64,000 nucleotides of DNA from NCBI RefSeq assembly GCF_025905425.1, contig NZ_CP109603.1, positions 1,462,001 through 1,526,000 of the forward strand. Reading direction: 5' to 3'. Below the pieces are notes generated by a model. The model did no database searches. It had not been told where the DNA came from and worked only from the letters and a program-made list of their open reading frames with translations. This document shows, in pieces, positions 47,507 to 55,067 of the stretch (the stretch's first letter is position 1; the number at the start of each line of letters is the position of its first letter). The stretch is from Pseudomonas putida. GTDB lineage: Bacteria; Pseudomonadota; Gammaproteobacteria; Pseudomonadales; Pseudomonadaceae. Made by a program: the position numbers and the translations under genes.

Positions 47507-48343
47507 ATGACTACCTCACCCTTGTTTGCAGGCCTTGGCCTGCGCCGTGGCCTGATGCCCGAGTTGTTGGCCCTTGAAGAGGGCGCAGTGGACTTTCTCG
47601 AGTGTGCGCCGGAAAACTGGATCGGTGTCGGCGGGGCCTATGGCCAAGGCCTGGCGCAACTGAGTGAACGCTTTGCGCTGACCTGCCATGGCTTGTCCCT
47701 GTCCCTTGGCGGCAGCCTGCCGCTTGATCGAGGCTTTCTGGATCAGACCCGGCAGTTTCTCGATCGTCATCGGGTACGGCTGTACAGCGAACACCTGAGT
47801 TACTGCAGCGATGACGGCCACCTCTACGACTTGATGCCGATCCCCTTCACCGAAGAGGCAGTGCATCATGTCGCCGCCAGGATTCGCCAGGCGCAGGACC
47901 ACCTGCAGCGGCGCATCGCCGTGGAAAACATCAGCTACTACGCGGCGCCCTACCAGGCGATGAGCGAGCTGGAGTTCATCTGTGCGGTACTCGACGAAGC
48001 CGATTGCGACCTGCTGCTGGACGTCAACAACGTGTTCGTCAACGCCTGTAACCATGCTTACGATGCGCAGGCGTTCCTGCACGGGCTGCCGCAGGCCAGG
48101 GTTACCGGCATGCACGTGGCGGGGCACTATGACGAGGCCCACGACCTCAAGGTCGATACCCACGGAGCACCGGTGAAGGAGGACGTCTGGTCGTTGTTCG
48201 CGACTGCCTGCATACGCTTCGGCGCCAAACCGACGGTGCTCGAGCGTGACTTCAACTATCCGCCGTTGGCCGAACTGCTCGAAGAGACGGCCCGCATCCG
48301 TGCTGTACAGCAGGAGGTGGCGCATGAGCGAAGTGTTGCGTGA
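47507..48343 (+). CDS. hvfB: DUF692 multinuclear non-heme iron oxidative (MNIO) enzyme
   Basis: A 278-residue TIM-barrel enzyme. MNIO enzymes use two or three iron ions and oxygen to rearrange Cys or other residues of a peptide precursor. Likely metal ligands are visible as the family pattern: His61 in [11 protein letters not shown], Glu95 and His96 in YSEHLSY, Glu140 and Asn141 in VENISYY, Asp172 with Asn174 in [10 protein letters not shown], His203 and His207 in GMHVAGH, Asp217 and His219 in VDTHG, Glu246 in LERDFN. It follows the EGKCG precursor and overlaps the DUF2063 gene by 20 bp, the standard hvfABC/bufABC order. Confidence 0.93.
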   Translation: MTTSPLFAGLGLRRGLMPELLALEEGAVDFLECAPENWIGVGGAYGQGLAQLSERFALTCHGLSLSLGGSLPLDRGFLDQTRQFLDRHRVRLYSEHLSYCSDDGHLYDLMPIPFTEEAVHHVAARIRQAQDHLQRRIAVENISYYAAPYQAMSELEFICAVLDEADCDLLLDVNNVFVNACNHAYDAQAFLHGLPQARVTGMHVAGHYDEAHDLKVDTHGAPVKEDVWSLFATACIRFGAKPTVLERDFNYPPLAELLEETARIRAVQQEVAHERSVA

Positions 48344-49022
48344 ACAGCAGTTCACCCTGGCGCGGCACCTGCGCGACCCCGCCCGGCATGCCCCGCCGCC
48401 TGGCATCGAGGCGCGCCGTTTGAAGGTTTACCGTGAGCTGTTCTACGGCGCTATCGAAGGCTTGTTGGCCGGCAGTTTCCCGGTGATGCGGCAAACCCTG
48501 GGCGAGGCGTGCTGGCATGCCCGGGTGCGTGATTTCTATGCCAACTATCGCAGCCAGACCCCCTTATTCACCGAGATCGCCGAGGCGTTCATCGACTACC
48601 TCCAGGGGATCAAGCCCGATGCCCCGTGGCAGCTTGAGCTTGCCCATTACGAGTGGGTCGAAGCCCAGCTCTACCTGAGCGATGCCCAAGACCCGGCCCA
48701 TGACCCACAAGGCGACCTGCTGCTGGGTGAACCGCTGCTGTCGTGTACGGCCAGGGTGTTGGCCTACCGCTGGCCGGTCGAGCGTATTGGCCCTGGCTAT
48801 CAGCCCCAGCAAGCGCCTGAGGTGCCCACGTTGCTGCTGGTGTACCGTGACGCCGGGTTGCAGGTGCGCTTCGCTCGCCTTGCGCCCATGGCTTATCGCT
48901 TGTTGGCAGAGGTGAGGGGGACCGGCCAGCAGCGTTTGCAAGCACTGGGAGGGGATCAAGAGCAAGGCCTGGCTTTGCTGGAAAGCTTGCGCGCGCAAGG
49001 CATTGTCATCGGGACATGCTGA
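48324..49022 (+). CDS. hvfC: DUF2063 partner protein of the MNIO enzyme
   Basis: A 232-residue soluble protein. The N-terminal DNA-binding-like DUF2063 domain (about 5-95) contains [29 protein letters not shown] and RVRDFYANY; a second domain follows (about 105-225). In the HvfABC/bufferin systems this protein binds the precursor and presents it to the DUF692 enzyme. The ATG at 48324 has CAGGAGG upstream and overlaps the MNIO 3' end by 20 bp, so the two are translated together. A strong terminator follows. Confidence 0.92.
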   Translation: MSEVLREQQFTLARHLRDPARHAPPPGIEARRLKVYRELFYGAIEGLLAGSFPVMRQTLGEACWHARVRDFYANYRSQTPLFTEIAEAFIDYLQGIKPDAPWQLELAHYEWVEAQLYLSDAQDPAHDPQGDLLLGEPLLSCTARVLAYRWPVERIGPGYQPQQAPEVPTLLLVYRDAGLQVRFARLAPMAYRLLAEVRGTGQQRLQALGGDQEQGLALLESLRAQGIVIGTC

Positions 49023-49026
49023 AACT

Positions 49027-49067
49027 AAAAAGGGCTCAGGGCCAATCGGCCCTGAGCCCTTTTTTTT
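49027..49067. terminator. Strong bidirectional terminator
   Basis: A 17-bp perfect stem (arms 49027-49043 and 49048-49064) with a 4-nt loop. AAAAAGGG opens the left arm and a run of eight T closes the right. It serves the RiPP operon on the plus strand and the DoxX operon on the minus strand, which ends at 49073. Confidence 0.92.
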
Positions 49068-49072
49068 GCGGT

Positions 49073-49567
49073 TCAAGCCCTCGCGGCGAGCCGTGCTTCA
49101 AGCCAGCGGTCAAGGCTCAGGCGGCCGGCCCCTTTGAGCAGCAAGGGCAGTAGCGCCACCAGGTAGATCAGGGGCAACTTGAAGTTGCCGAAACCCTGGT
49201 CGGTGATGGCATACCCCTGTGCCAGTTCCGCCAGGCTTGACCACTGTGCCGGCCAATGCACCGCAGCGATGGCCACCACCGTGATGACCATGAGCCCGGC
49301 CGAGGCCAGGCGTGTTCCCAGGCCCAGCAACAGCAGCAAAGGCAGGATCAGCTCGGCCCACATCGACAGTTGCCAGTTCAGTTCTGCCGGCAGTGCGCTA
49401 AAGGGGAACGGGAAGCTGGACTGCAGGTCGCCGAACCAGTTGGCGCCATGGAGTTTCTCCAGGCCGGACTCGAAAAATTCCCAGGCCAGAAACAGGCGCA
49501 GTGGCAGGTCGGCACTCCAATTCCCGATACGGTCAATGTGGCTGAAAGTGCGAGTAAGGGTTGTCAT
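49073..49567 (-). CDS. DoxX family membrane protein
   Basis: A 164-residue protein with four membrane helices. DoxX features are [40 protein letters not shown] and [12 protein letters not shown]. DoxX proteins are quinone-linked or metal/redox-related membrane proteins and are frequent members of HvfABC/bufferin clusters. Here it is on the opposite strand, facing the RiPP operon, and 15 bp downstream of the ferric-reductase-like gene, with which it forms an operon. Confidence 0.88.
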   Translation of the reverse strand: MTTLTRTFSHIDRIGNWSADLPLRLFLAWEFFESGLEKLHGANWFGDLQSSFPFPFSALPAELNWQLSMWAELILPLLLLLGLGTRLASAGLMVITVVAIAAVHWPAQWSSLAELAQGYAITDQGFGNFKLPLIYLVALLPLLLKGAGRLSLDRWLEARLAARA

Positions 49568-49582
49568 GGTGGTCGTCTCGTG

Positions 49583-50203
49583 TCAGGACAGGGCGGTGGT
49601 AGTGCGGCGCTGGCGCAGGGCCAGTTTGGCGGTGAGCTTGAAGGCGATGGCGCTGAACATCAGGGCGAAGGCCACCGGGTACCAGCCAGCCATCGGGATG
49701 CGTTTGTAGAACGACAGGCAGAACACCCCGGCCAATACCCACATGCCGATGCAGTGCAGGGCCTTCCAGGTATTCGCGCCGAGCACGCGCATCGGGGCCT
49801 TGAACGAGGTCAGGGTGAGCAACGCAAGGAACAGGTAGCCGATTGTGCCCGGCAGGCTGGAAGTGGCTGTGCGATCGCTCCAGAACAGATCCGGAAACTG
49901 CTGCGCATAGCGGTAGAGCAACAGCCCGTGCACGGTGTGCGAGAAGGCGAAGGCCAGGCCCAGGTAGCGCCGCTCGCGCACCAGGCGACGGCTACCGGAG
50001 CCGGGCAGAAAGGTGACCAGCGACGAAGCCAGAAAGGTAATCAGAAACAGTGCGAAGGAGCTGCGAGCGGTGGCCCGGATAGCCGCGCGCAGGCTGTCCG
50101 GGCCGGGTGGGTTGGCGGCCAGCGCCACGGCAGTCATTGCCAGCGTCAAACCGGCCAGGGCGGTAAACAGCTTCCAGCCAGAGGGCAGGGTGAGGGGTTT
50201 CAT
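49583..50203 (-). CDS. Ferric-reductase-like (MsrQ-type) heme membrane protein
   Basis: A 206-residue protein with about six membrane helices. The ferric-reductase-like transmembrane pattern is visible: conserved His in LAFAFSHTVHGLLLYR and in WKALHCIGMWVLAGVF, suited to heme b ligation. It lacks cytosolic FAD/NADPH domains, as in MsrQ, which passes quinol electrons to a periplasmic methionine-sulfoxide reductase; no msrP is nearby. Co-operonic with DoxX (15 bp apart). Two GTATC-type repeats lie 52-100 bp upstream. Confidence 0.75.
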   Translation of the reverse strand: MKPLTLPSGWKLFTALAGLTLAMTAVALAANPPGPDSLRAAIRATARSSFALFLITFLASSLVTFLPGSGSRRLVRERRYLGLAFAFSHTVHGLLLYRYAQQFPDLFWSDRTATSSLPGTIGYLFLALLTLTSFKAPMRVLGANTWKALHCIGMWVLAGVFCLSFYKRIPMAGWYPVAFALMFSAIAFKLTAKLALRQRRTTTALS

Positions 50204-50254
50204 TGTTGCAATTCCCGGGTTGTCGTTGTGTGACCGGGAGTGTGCGGGGGTGGG

Positions 50255-50302
50255 GTATCACCAGTGTGTCGGAGAATGCGACGCAGTGTATCGGACTGTA
50301 GC
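50255..50302. promoter_or_regulatory. Two GTATC-type repeats upstream of the ferric-reductase-like gene
   Basis: GTATC at 50255-50259 with GTGTC at 50266-50270 (11-bp spacing), and GTATC at 50288-50292 with GTAGC at 50298-50302 (10-bp spacing). The second site shares the inner ACTGTA with the site before the RiPP precursor. They lie between this gene and the end of the kinase gene. Confidence 0.45.
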
Positions 50303-50389
50303 TATCGGTTACGTAAGACGGCGCTTGCTAGCAGAACTGCGCAGATTTTGAAGCCGGTGCAGATCAGGTCGCTGGCTTGGCGGCGCGGT

Positions 50390-51676
50390 TCATTTCAGCT
50401 CGATTTGTGCACACAGCCCGCCGCCCTGGCGATTGCTAAGGGTCAATCGCCCCCCCATGGCCTGGGTCAATTGCTGAGCGATCGCCAGCCCCAGCCCGGT
50501 GCCCCCGGTACTGCGGTTGCGCGAGCTCTCTACCCGGTAAAAGGGCTTGAGCACTTCATTGAGCTCATCTTCCGGAATACCTGGGCCGTCATCGAGTACT
50601 CGGATTTTGGTGCAGCCCTGCTCACGGCTGACCTCCAGTTGTGCTTTGCCGGCGAATTTAAGGGCATTGTCCACCAGGTTGACCAGGACCCTGCGCAACG
50701 CATGCGGGCGGGTTTCCAGCAGGCCTTCGGCGTTGCCGTGGCGTTCGACCTGGGCGCCGCTGTCCTGGTAATCGAACACCAGGCTGTCGAGGAAGGCGTC
50801 GAGGTTGATCCGGCACCGGGCCTCGGTGTTGATGTCCATGCTGCGGGCATACGCGACACCTTCGCGTACCAGATGCTCCATGGCATCCAGGTCGTGCCAC
50901 AGCTTGTCTTTCTCGACCCCCTCATCCATCACTTCGACCCGCAACTTCATGCGGGTGATGGGGGTTTGCAGATCGTGGGAAATCGCCGCCAGCAACTGCA
51001 TGCGCTCCTTGAGATAGGCCGCGATACGCGCCTGCAAGGCATTGAAGGCGACGGCGGCGTACTTCACCTCGCGCGGGCCGCTTTCGTCCAGTTGCACACT
51101 GGGCTTGTCTGGGTCGAGGTTGTCCACCGCCTGCGACAGGCGGGTGAGCGGGCCGATGGCCAGGCGTACTGCAAGCCAGGTACACAGCAACAGCAAGGCC
51201 AGCTGGATCAGCAGTACTACCGGCAGCCAGCGGGCAACCGGTACGGGGGTCGGGGTGACGTCAACGGTCAGGGGGGCGCCATCGGCGAGGCTCAAGTGCA
51301 CCTGAAAATGCGTATTCGGGCCTGGGATCTCCTGGAAGGTCAGGCGATAGTCGTCGCCGATGGCTTTGACGATCGATTCGGCGGCCATGGGCGGGTCGCT
51401 GGTAGGCATCGCCTGGCCATCCTGGCCATGGTCAAGGTGGTAGCGGTAGGTGCGCCGTTCCAGGCGCGGCAGCCAGGCGGCGCGTTCGGCTGCGGGCAGG
51501 CGGTCGAGAATGGCCACCGAGGTGGCGACGTCCTGCTCCAGGTTGTTGAGCATCATCGAACGGCTGCTGATGTAGCGCTCGTAGGCTTGCAGGCCGAACG
51601 ACAGCCCATAGGCCAGCACCAGGCCTGTGAAGAAGATCAGTGCCAGCCGTGAGGCGAGGGTCCGTGGCCATTTCAT
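50390..51676 (-). CDS. EnvZ/CpxA-like sensor histidine kinase
   Basis: A 428-residue membrane kinase. First helix at about 9-30, periplasmic region at about 31-150, second helix at about 151-171, HAMP linker, His234 in LAAISHDLQTPITRMKLRVE, N box in VNLVDNALKFAG, G1 box in VLDDGPGIPE and G2 box in GGTGLGLAIAQQL. The C terminus LTLSNRQGGGLCAQIELK is close to that of the kinase at 2595-3950, so the two may be paralogues. It overlaps the response-regulator stop (ATGA). Metal or redox sensing is suggested only by the neighbours. Confidence 0.93.
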   Translation of the reverse strand: MKWPRTLASRLALIFFTGLVLAYGLSFGLQAYERYISSRSMMLNNLEQDVATSVAILDRLPAAERAAWLPRLERRTYRYHLDHGQDGQAMPTSDPPMAAESIVKAIGDDYRLTFQEIPGPNTHFQVHLSLADGAPLTVDVTPTPVPVARWLPVVLLIQLALLLLCTWLAVRLAIGPLTRLSQAVDNLDPDKPSVQLDESGPREVKYAAVAFNALQARIAAYLKERMQLLAAISHDLQTPITRMKLRVEVMDEGVEKDKLWHDLDAMEHLVREGVAYARSMDINTEARCRINLDAFLDSLVFDYQDSGAQVERHGNAEGLLETRPHALRRVLVNLVDNALKFAGKAQLEVSREQGCTKIRVLDDGPGIPEDELNEVLKPFYRVESSRNRSTGGTGLGLAIAQQLTQAMGGRLTLSNRQGGGLCAQIELK

Positions 51677-52413
51677 GAGGGCGACTCAAGCAGTTGCACC
51701 GGCAGTGAAAAGACGTAGCCTTCGCTGCGCACGGTCTTGATGCAGCTGGGTTCACGGGCGTCGTCACCCAGGCGCTGGCGCAATCGGCTGACCAGCAGGT
51801 CGATGGAGCGGTCGAAAATGTCTGCTTCGCGGCCCTGGGTCAGGTTGAGCAGTTGTTCGCGGCTGAGCACCCGCTGCGGGTGGTCGAGAAATACACGCAA
51901 CAGCCGGTATTCTGCACCGCTCAGGGCCACCAGGGTGTCTTCGCTGTCGAGCAGGTGGCGCGCGGTGGTGTCCAGGCGCCACTGGCCGAAGGCTACCAGG
52001 CGGCTGCTTTCACTGATGGTCAGGTTGGGCGGCAGCATGCGCGTGCGGCGTAATACGGCATTGATGCGGGCCAGCAGTTCACGCGCGGAAAAAGGCTTGG
52101 TCAGGTAGTCGTCGGCGCCCATCTCCAGGCCGATGATGCGGTCGGTCTCGTCGTTGCGTGCAGTCAGCATCAGCACGGGGGTGTTGCGGTGCTTGCCGGC
52201 GCGCAGTTCACGGCACAGCAACAGGCCATCGTCGCCGGGCATCATGATGTCGAGGACGATCAGGTCGACGCTGTTGGCTTCGAGAAAGGCGCGCATCTGC
52301 CGCCCATCGGCCACGATGCTGGTGCGCAGGCCGTTCTTCTTCAGGTAGTTGCCGACCAGTTCGCGGATCTCGCGGTCGTCGTCGACGATCAGGATGTGAT
52401 CGACGTGTTCCAT
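51673..52413 (-). CDS. OmpR-family response regulator
   Basis: A 246-residue regulator with receiver Asp55 in LIVLDIMMPG, Lys in LTKPFSARELLARINAVLRR, and a winged-helix domain with RSIDLLVSRLRQRLG and IKTVRSEGYVFSLP. It leads the kinase gene. The divergent DUF2790-thioredoxin pair shares its 219-bp promoter region, which holds GTATC-type direct repeats like those before the RiPP precursor and the ferric-reductase-like gene. It is the best candidate to bind those sites; autoregulation would follow. Confidence 0.93.
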   Translation of the reverse strand: MEHVDHILIVDDDREIRELVGNYLKKNGLRTSIVADGRQMRAFLEANSVDLIVLDIMMPGDDGLLLCRELRAGKHRNTPVLMLTARNDETDRIIGLEMGADDYLTKPFSARELLARINAVLRRTRMLPPNLTISESSRLVAFGQWRLDTTARHLLDSEDTLVALSGAEYRLLRVFLDHPQRVLSREQLLNLTQGREADIFDRSIDLLVSRLRQRLGDDAREPSCIKTVRSEGYVFSLPVQLLESPS

Positions 52414-52449
52414 GCGCAGCGTTCCTGTGTGGGGTGGGATGGGCGCAGT

Positions 52450-52499
52450 GTACCGAGCGTTATCGTGCTTGCCTGCGCGGTTTTGTATTGCAGTGTATC
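52450..52499. promoter_or_regulatory. GTATC-type direct repeats in the response-regulator promoter region
   Basis: GTATT at 52485-52489 and GTATC at 52495-52499 are 10 bp apart, with inner sequence GCAGT. A weaker pair, GTACC at 52450-52454 and TTATC at 52460-52464, has the same spacing. They lie between the divergent response-regulator and DUF2790 genes. Confidence 0.45.
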
Positions 52500-52632
52500 T
52501 GGTGCTGAACGGGATACAGCAGGAAGCAGATCACAGGCTCGGCTGACACAGAGGGGATACCAGGCGGACGTGTAATGGCTCTCGACCGGGGAGCAATACT
52601 CCCCACCCCAAGCGTTACACAGGAGAGTTGTC

Positions 52633-52908
52633 ATGAACCTCAAAACCTTCGCCAGCGCCAGCCTGTTCGCCGTGCTCAGCCTCGGCGCCATTGCCGCCCA
52701 GGCCGCCCCCTCGCCGATGAGCGATGCCAGTGTCATGCAGTACCGCTACGGTGATCATCTGGATGTGAAGAAAGTCCTGTCGGTGCAGGATGATCAAAGC
52801 ACCACCTGCGGCCTGGTCAACACCCGCATGGACTACCTCGATTCCAAGGGCCAGCGCCAGAGCGTGGAGTACCGCTCCTATGCCACCGGCGGCTGCCATG
52901 AGAATTGA
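52633..52908 (+). CDS. DUF2790 small periplasmic protein
   Basis: A 91-residue exported protein with a signal peptide ending AIAAQAA. It shows the DUF2790 pattern: YRYGDHLDVKKVLSV, CGLVNTRMDYLDSKG and a closing SYATGGCHEN, with two Cys able to form a disulfide. In Pseudomonas this family is often induced by copper or other metals, but its role is unknown. AGGAG lies at 52621-52625. It overlaps the thioredoxin-like gene by 11 bp and is divergent from the response regulator. Confidence 0.88.
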   Translation: MNLKTFASASLFAVLSLGAIAAQAAPSPMSDASVMQYRYGDHLDVKKVLSVQDDQSTTCGLVNTRMDYLDSKGQRQSVEYRSYATGGCHEN

Positions 52909-53434
52909 TCGCCGCCTGATGCTCAAGGTGGGTGGCATTGCGCTGGCCCTGACAGGCCTGGGCCTTGCCGGTTACCTGGAGGCCCGCGACAGTTACGGCG
53001 CCATGCCCTCGCTGTCGGGCGCCAGCCAATGGCTGAATTCCCCGCCACTGGATGCGCCGGCGCTCAAAGGCAAGGTGGTGCTGGTGGACTTCTGGACCTG
53101 GGACTGCATCAACTGCCAGCGCAGCCTGCCGCATGTGAATGCGTGGGCACGGCGTTACGCCGACCAGGGGCTGGTCGTGGTGGGTGTGCATACGCCTGAG
53201 TATGACTACGAGCATGATGTGGCCACCTTGCGTGACAAGGTGGCCACGCTGGGGATCGCTTACCCGGTGGCGGTGGACAACGACCACCAGGTGTGGAATG
53301 CCTGGGGCAACCAGTTCTGGCCGGCGCACTATTTTGTCGACCGCAAAGGGCAGGTGCGCCATGTGCATTTCGGCGAGGGGGATTACGCCGGGCAGGAACA
53401 GGTGTTGAAGGCCTTGCTGGATGAAAAGGGTTGA
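52898..53434 (+). CDS. TlpA/DipZ-like thioredoxin-fold protein
   Basis: A 178-residue protein anchored or exported by an N-terminal segment with a twin Arg (MRIDRRLMLKVGGIALALTG). The thioredoxin domain has the redox pair Cys70-Ile-Asn-Cys73 in DFWTWDCINCQRSLP, followed by GLVVVGVHTPEYDYEHD and FWPAHYFVDRKG, matching the C-terminal domain of DipZ/TlpA-like proteins. It probably acts in the periplasm as a disulfide reductase or a protector against oxidised Cys. Its ATG overlaps the end of the DUF2790 gene, so the two are coupled. A REP pair follows. Confidence 0.87.
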   Translation: MRIDRRLMLKVGGIALALTGLGLAGYLEARDSYGAMPSLSGASQWLNSPPLDAPALKGKVVLVDFWTWDCINCQRSLPHVNAWARRYADQGLVVVGVHTPEYDYEHDVATLRDKVATLGIAYPVAVDNDHQVWNAWGNQFWPAHYFVDRKGQVRHVHFGEGDYAGQEQVLKALLDEKG

Positions 53435-53449
53435 TGCGCCTGTGCCGGA

Positions 53450-53538
53450 CCTTTCGCGGGGCAATCCCGCTCCCACAGGATCAGTGCCTGCCTCAGCAAC
53501 ACATGGCAGCTGTGGGAGCGGGCTTGCCCCGCGAAAGG
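53450..53538. repeat. REP pair (REPIN)
   Basis: Near-perfect 28-bp inverted arms, 53450-53477 and 53511-53538 (one mismatch, CAATCCC against GGGCTTG), core GCGGGCTTGCCCCGCG. It lies in the 116-bp gap between the thioredoxin-like gene and the convergent shikimate-dehydrogenase-like gene, where it can also act as a hairpin terminator. Confidence 0.88.
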
Positions 53539-53550
53539 GCCGCTGCCGAC

Positions 53551-54399
53551 TCAGCTAAAACTGGCAAAGTGCGCCTGCATCCGCCCCGCATCGGCCTCGC
53601 GCCCACTGAACAGCTCGAACGCCTTGACCGCCTGGAACACCGCCATGTTGCTGCCATCCAGTGTCCGGCAGCCCAGCGCCCGCGCCGCACGCAACAGTTC
53701 GGTTTCCAGCGGGAAGTAGATGATCTCCGCCACCCACAACCGTTCGTGCAGCAGTTCCACCGGCAACGGCGTCCCCGGCAGCTTGGCCATGCCTACCGGC
53801 GTGGTATTGACCAGCCCGTCTGCTTCGGCCAATGCCGCGCTCAGGTCGGTACCGAGCACCGCGCGGCCTGCGCCGAAGTGCGCGTTAAGGTTGTCGACCA
53901 GCGCTTGCGCCCGCGCAGCGTCCACCTCGAACAGCACCAGCCGTTCGACCCCTTCGCCCAGCAGCGCATGGGCCACCGCCGAGCCGGCACCTCCGGCGCC
54001 CATCTGCACCACCTGTCGGCGTGCCACATCCGGCAGGCCGCGGCGCAAGCCTTCGGCAAAACCCAGGCAGTCGGTATTGTGGCCAACCCGTTTGCCATCC
54101 TTGAGCACCACGGTGTTCACCGCGCCAATCCCACGCGCTTCATCGGACAGCTCGTCGAGCAGCGGCAAAATCGCCTGTTTGAACGGGTAGGTGATGTTGA
54201 GCCCGGTGAACCCGGTTTGCTGTGCTGCATCGAGCAGGCCGGGCAGGGCGCTGTCGTCCAGTTGCAACTGATCGGCATCGATCAGGCGATAGAGATAACG
54301 CAGCGCCTGGGCGTCACCTTCATGCTCGTGCAGCGCCGGGGTGCGTGACAGTTGGATACCACGGCCGATCAGGCCGGCGAGGATGGCCTGTTCGCTCAT
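53551..54399 (-). CDS. Shikimate/quinate dehydrogenase paralogue (RifI-type?)
   Basis: A 282-residue member of the shikimate dehydrogenase family, which reduces 3-dehydroshikimate or related cyclitols. The catalytic Lys74 ([10 protein letters not shown]) and Asp110 (NTDCLGF) are present, as is the cofactor loop [14 protein letters not shown]. The substrate loop near the start reads [12 protein letters not shown] instead of the usual SxSPxxHN, which suggests a divergent branch such as the RifI-type enzymes with altered substrate. It overlaps the aroQ stop (ATGA). With aroQ it is probably catabolic or specialised rather than the housekeeping AroE. Confidence 0.82.
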   Translation of the reverse strand: MSEQAILAGLIGRGIQLSRTPALHEHEGDAQALRYLYRLIDADQLQLDDSALPGLLDAAQQTGFTGLNITYPFKQAILPLLDELSDEARGIGAVNTVVLKDGKRVGHNTDCLGFAEGLRRGLPDVARRQVVQMGAGGAGSAVAHALLGEGVERLVLFEVDAARAQALVDNLNAHFGAGRAVLGTDLSAALAEADGLVNTTPVGMAKLPGTPLPVELLHERLWVAEIIYFPLETELLRAARALGCRTLDGSNMAVFQAVKAFELFSGREADAGRMQAHFASFS

Positions 54400-54845
54400 G
54401 CTGTCTGCTCCCGCAACATCTCCCCGAAATGGCTCAGGGCGAGGCGATAGCCATGGCTGCCCAGCCCGCAGATCACACCCACGGCGATCGACGAGACGAA
54501 CGACAGGTGGCGGAAGGGTTCGCGTTTGTGCACGTTCGACAGGTGCACTTCGATGACGGGCAACTCACTGGCAACCAAGGCGTCACGGATGGCCACCGAG
54601 GTGTGGGTCCAGGCACCCGGGTTGATCAGGATACCGGCGCAGCGGCCACGGGCGGCGTGGATCCAGTCGATCAGTTCGCCTTCGTGGTTGGTCTGGCGAA
54701 ATTCGATGTCCAGGCCGTGGGCCAGGGCGCTGTCGGCACAGCCTTGGGCCAGGTCGGCGAGGGTCTCGCGGCCATACTGGGTTGGCTCGCGGGTGCCCAG
54801 CATGTTCAGGTTAGGGCCGTTCAGCACAAGAATAAGGGGCTTCAT
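54396..54845 (-). CDS. aroQ: Type II 3-dehydroquinate dehydratase
   Basis: A 149-residue enzyme that interconverts 3-dehydroquinate and 3-dehydroshikimate. Active-site motifs are [37 protein letters not shown] and [15 protein letters not shown], with the Tyr and His of the family. ATG 54845 gives the standard [12 protein letters not shown] start; an ATG four codons earlier is possible, and neither has a clear ribosome-binding site. Housekeeping aroQ usually sits with accB-accC, so this copy, paired with a divergent dehydrogenase, is likely an extra one for quinate or shikimate use. Confidence 0.92.
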   Translation of the reverse strand: MKPLILVLNGPNLNMLGTREPTQYGRETLADLAQGCADSALAHGLDIEFRQTNHEGELIDWIHAARGRCAGILINPGAWTHTSVAIRDALVASELPVIEVHLSNVHKREPFRHLSFVSSIAVGVICGLGSHGYRLALSHFGEMLREQTA

Positions 54846-54885
54846 GAAAGGCATCACTTTGTTGTTTTTGGATGCGCTTATATTT

Positions 54886-54900
54886 GTACCACCTGGTTAG
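54886..54900. promoter_or_regulatory. Possible GntR-type operator before aroQ
   Basis: GTACCACCTGGTTAG is an imperfect palindrome (TACCA-CC-TGGTT) 40 bp upstream of aroQ. FadR/GntR-family repressors bind sites of this shape. No GntR gene is adjacent in the window, so it is a weak candidate. Confidence 0.3.
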
Positions 54901-54980
54901 TTTCGTCAATTGCATGAAGGTGCTGCGGCAGGATAGTGGGCGATAACCGGACGATTTGCGCTATGGTCGGCCATGCCAGA

Positions 54981-54995
54981 TGACAGAATTGTAAT
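54981..54995 (+). promoter_or_regulatory. CopR/CzcR-type box upstream of czcC
   Basis: TGACA at 54981-54985 and GTAAT at 54991-54995 with a 5-nt spacer, 72 bp before the czcC start. This matches the TGACA-N5-GTAAT pattern described for CopR in Pseudomonas, to which CzcR sites are similar. The regulator gene itself is not in the window. Confidence 0.6.
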
Positions 54996-55067
54996 GTTTA
55001 CGCCACCGCCCCGATAAGCACGCCGCCCTACAGTCCCTCGCCAACGCTCGCCGACGAGGACCTGTTC

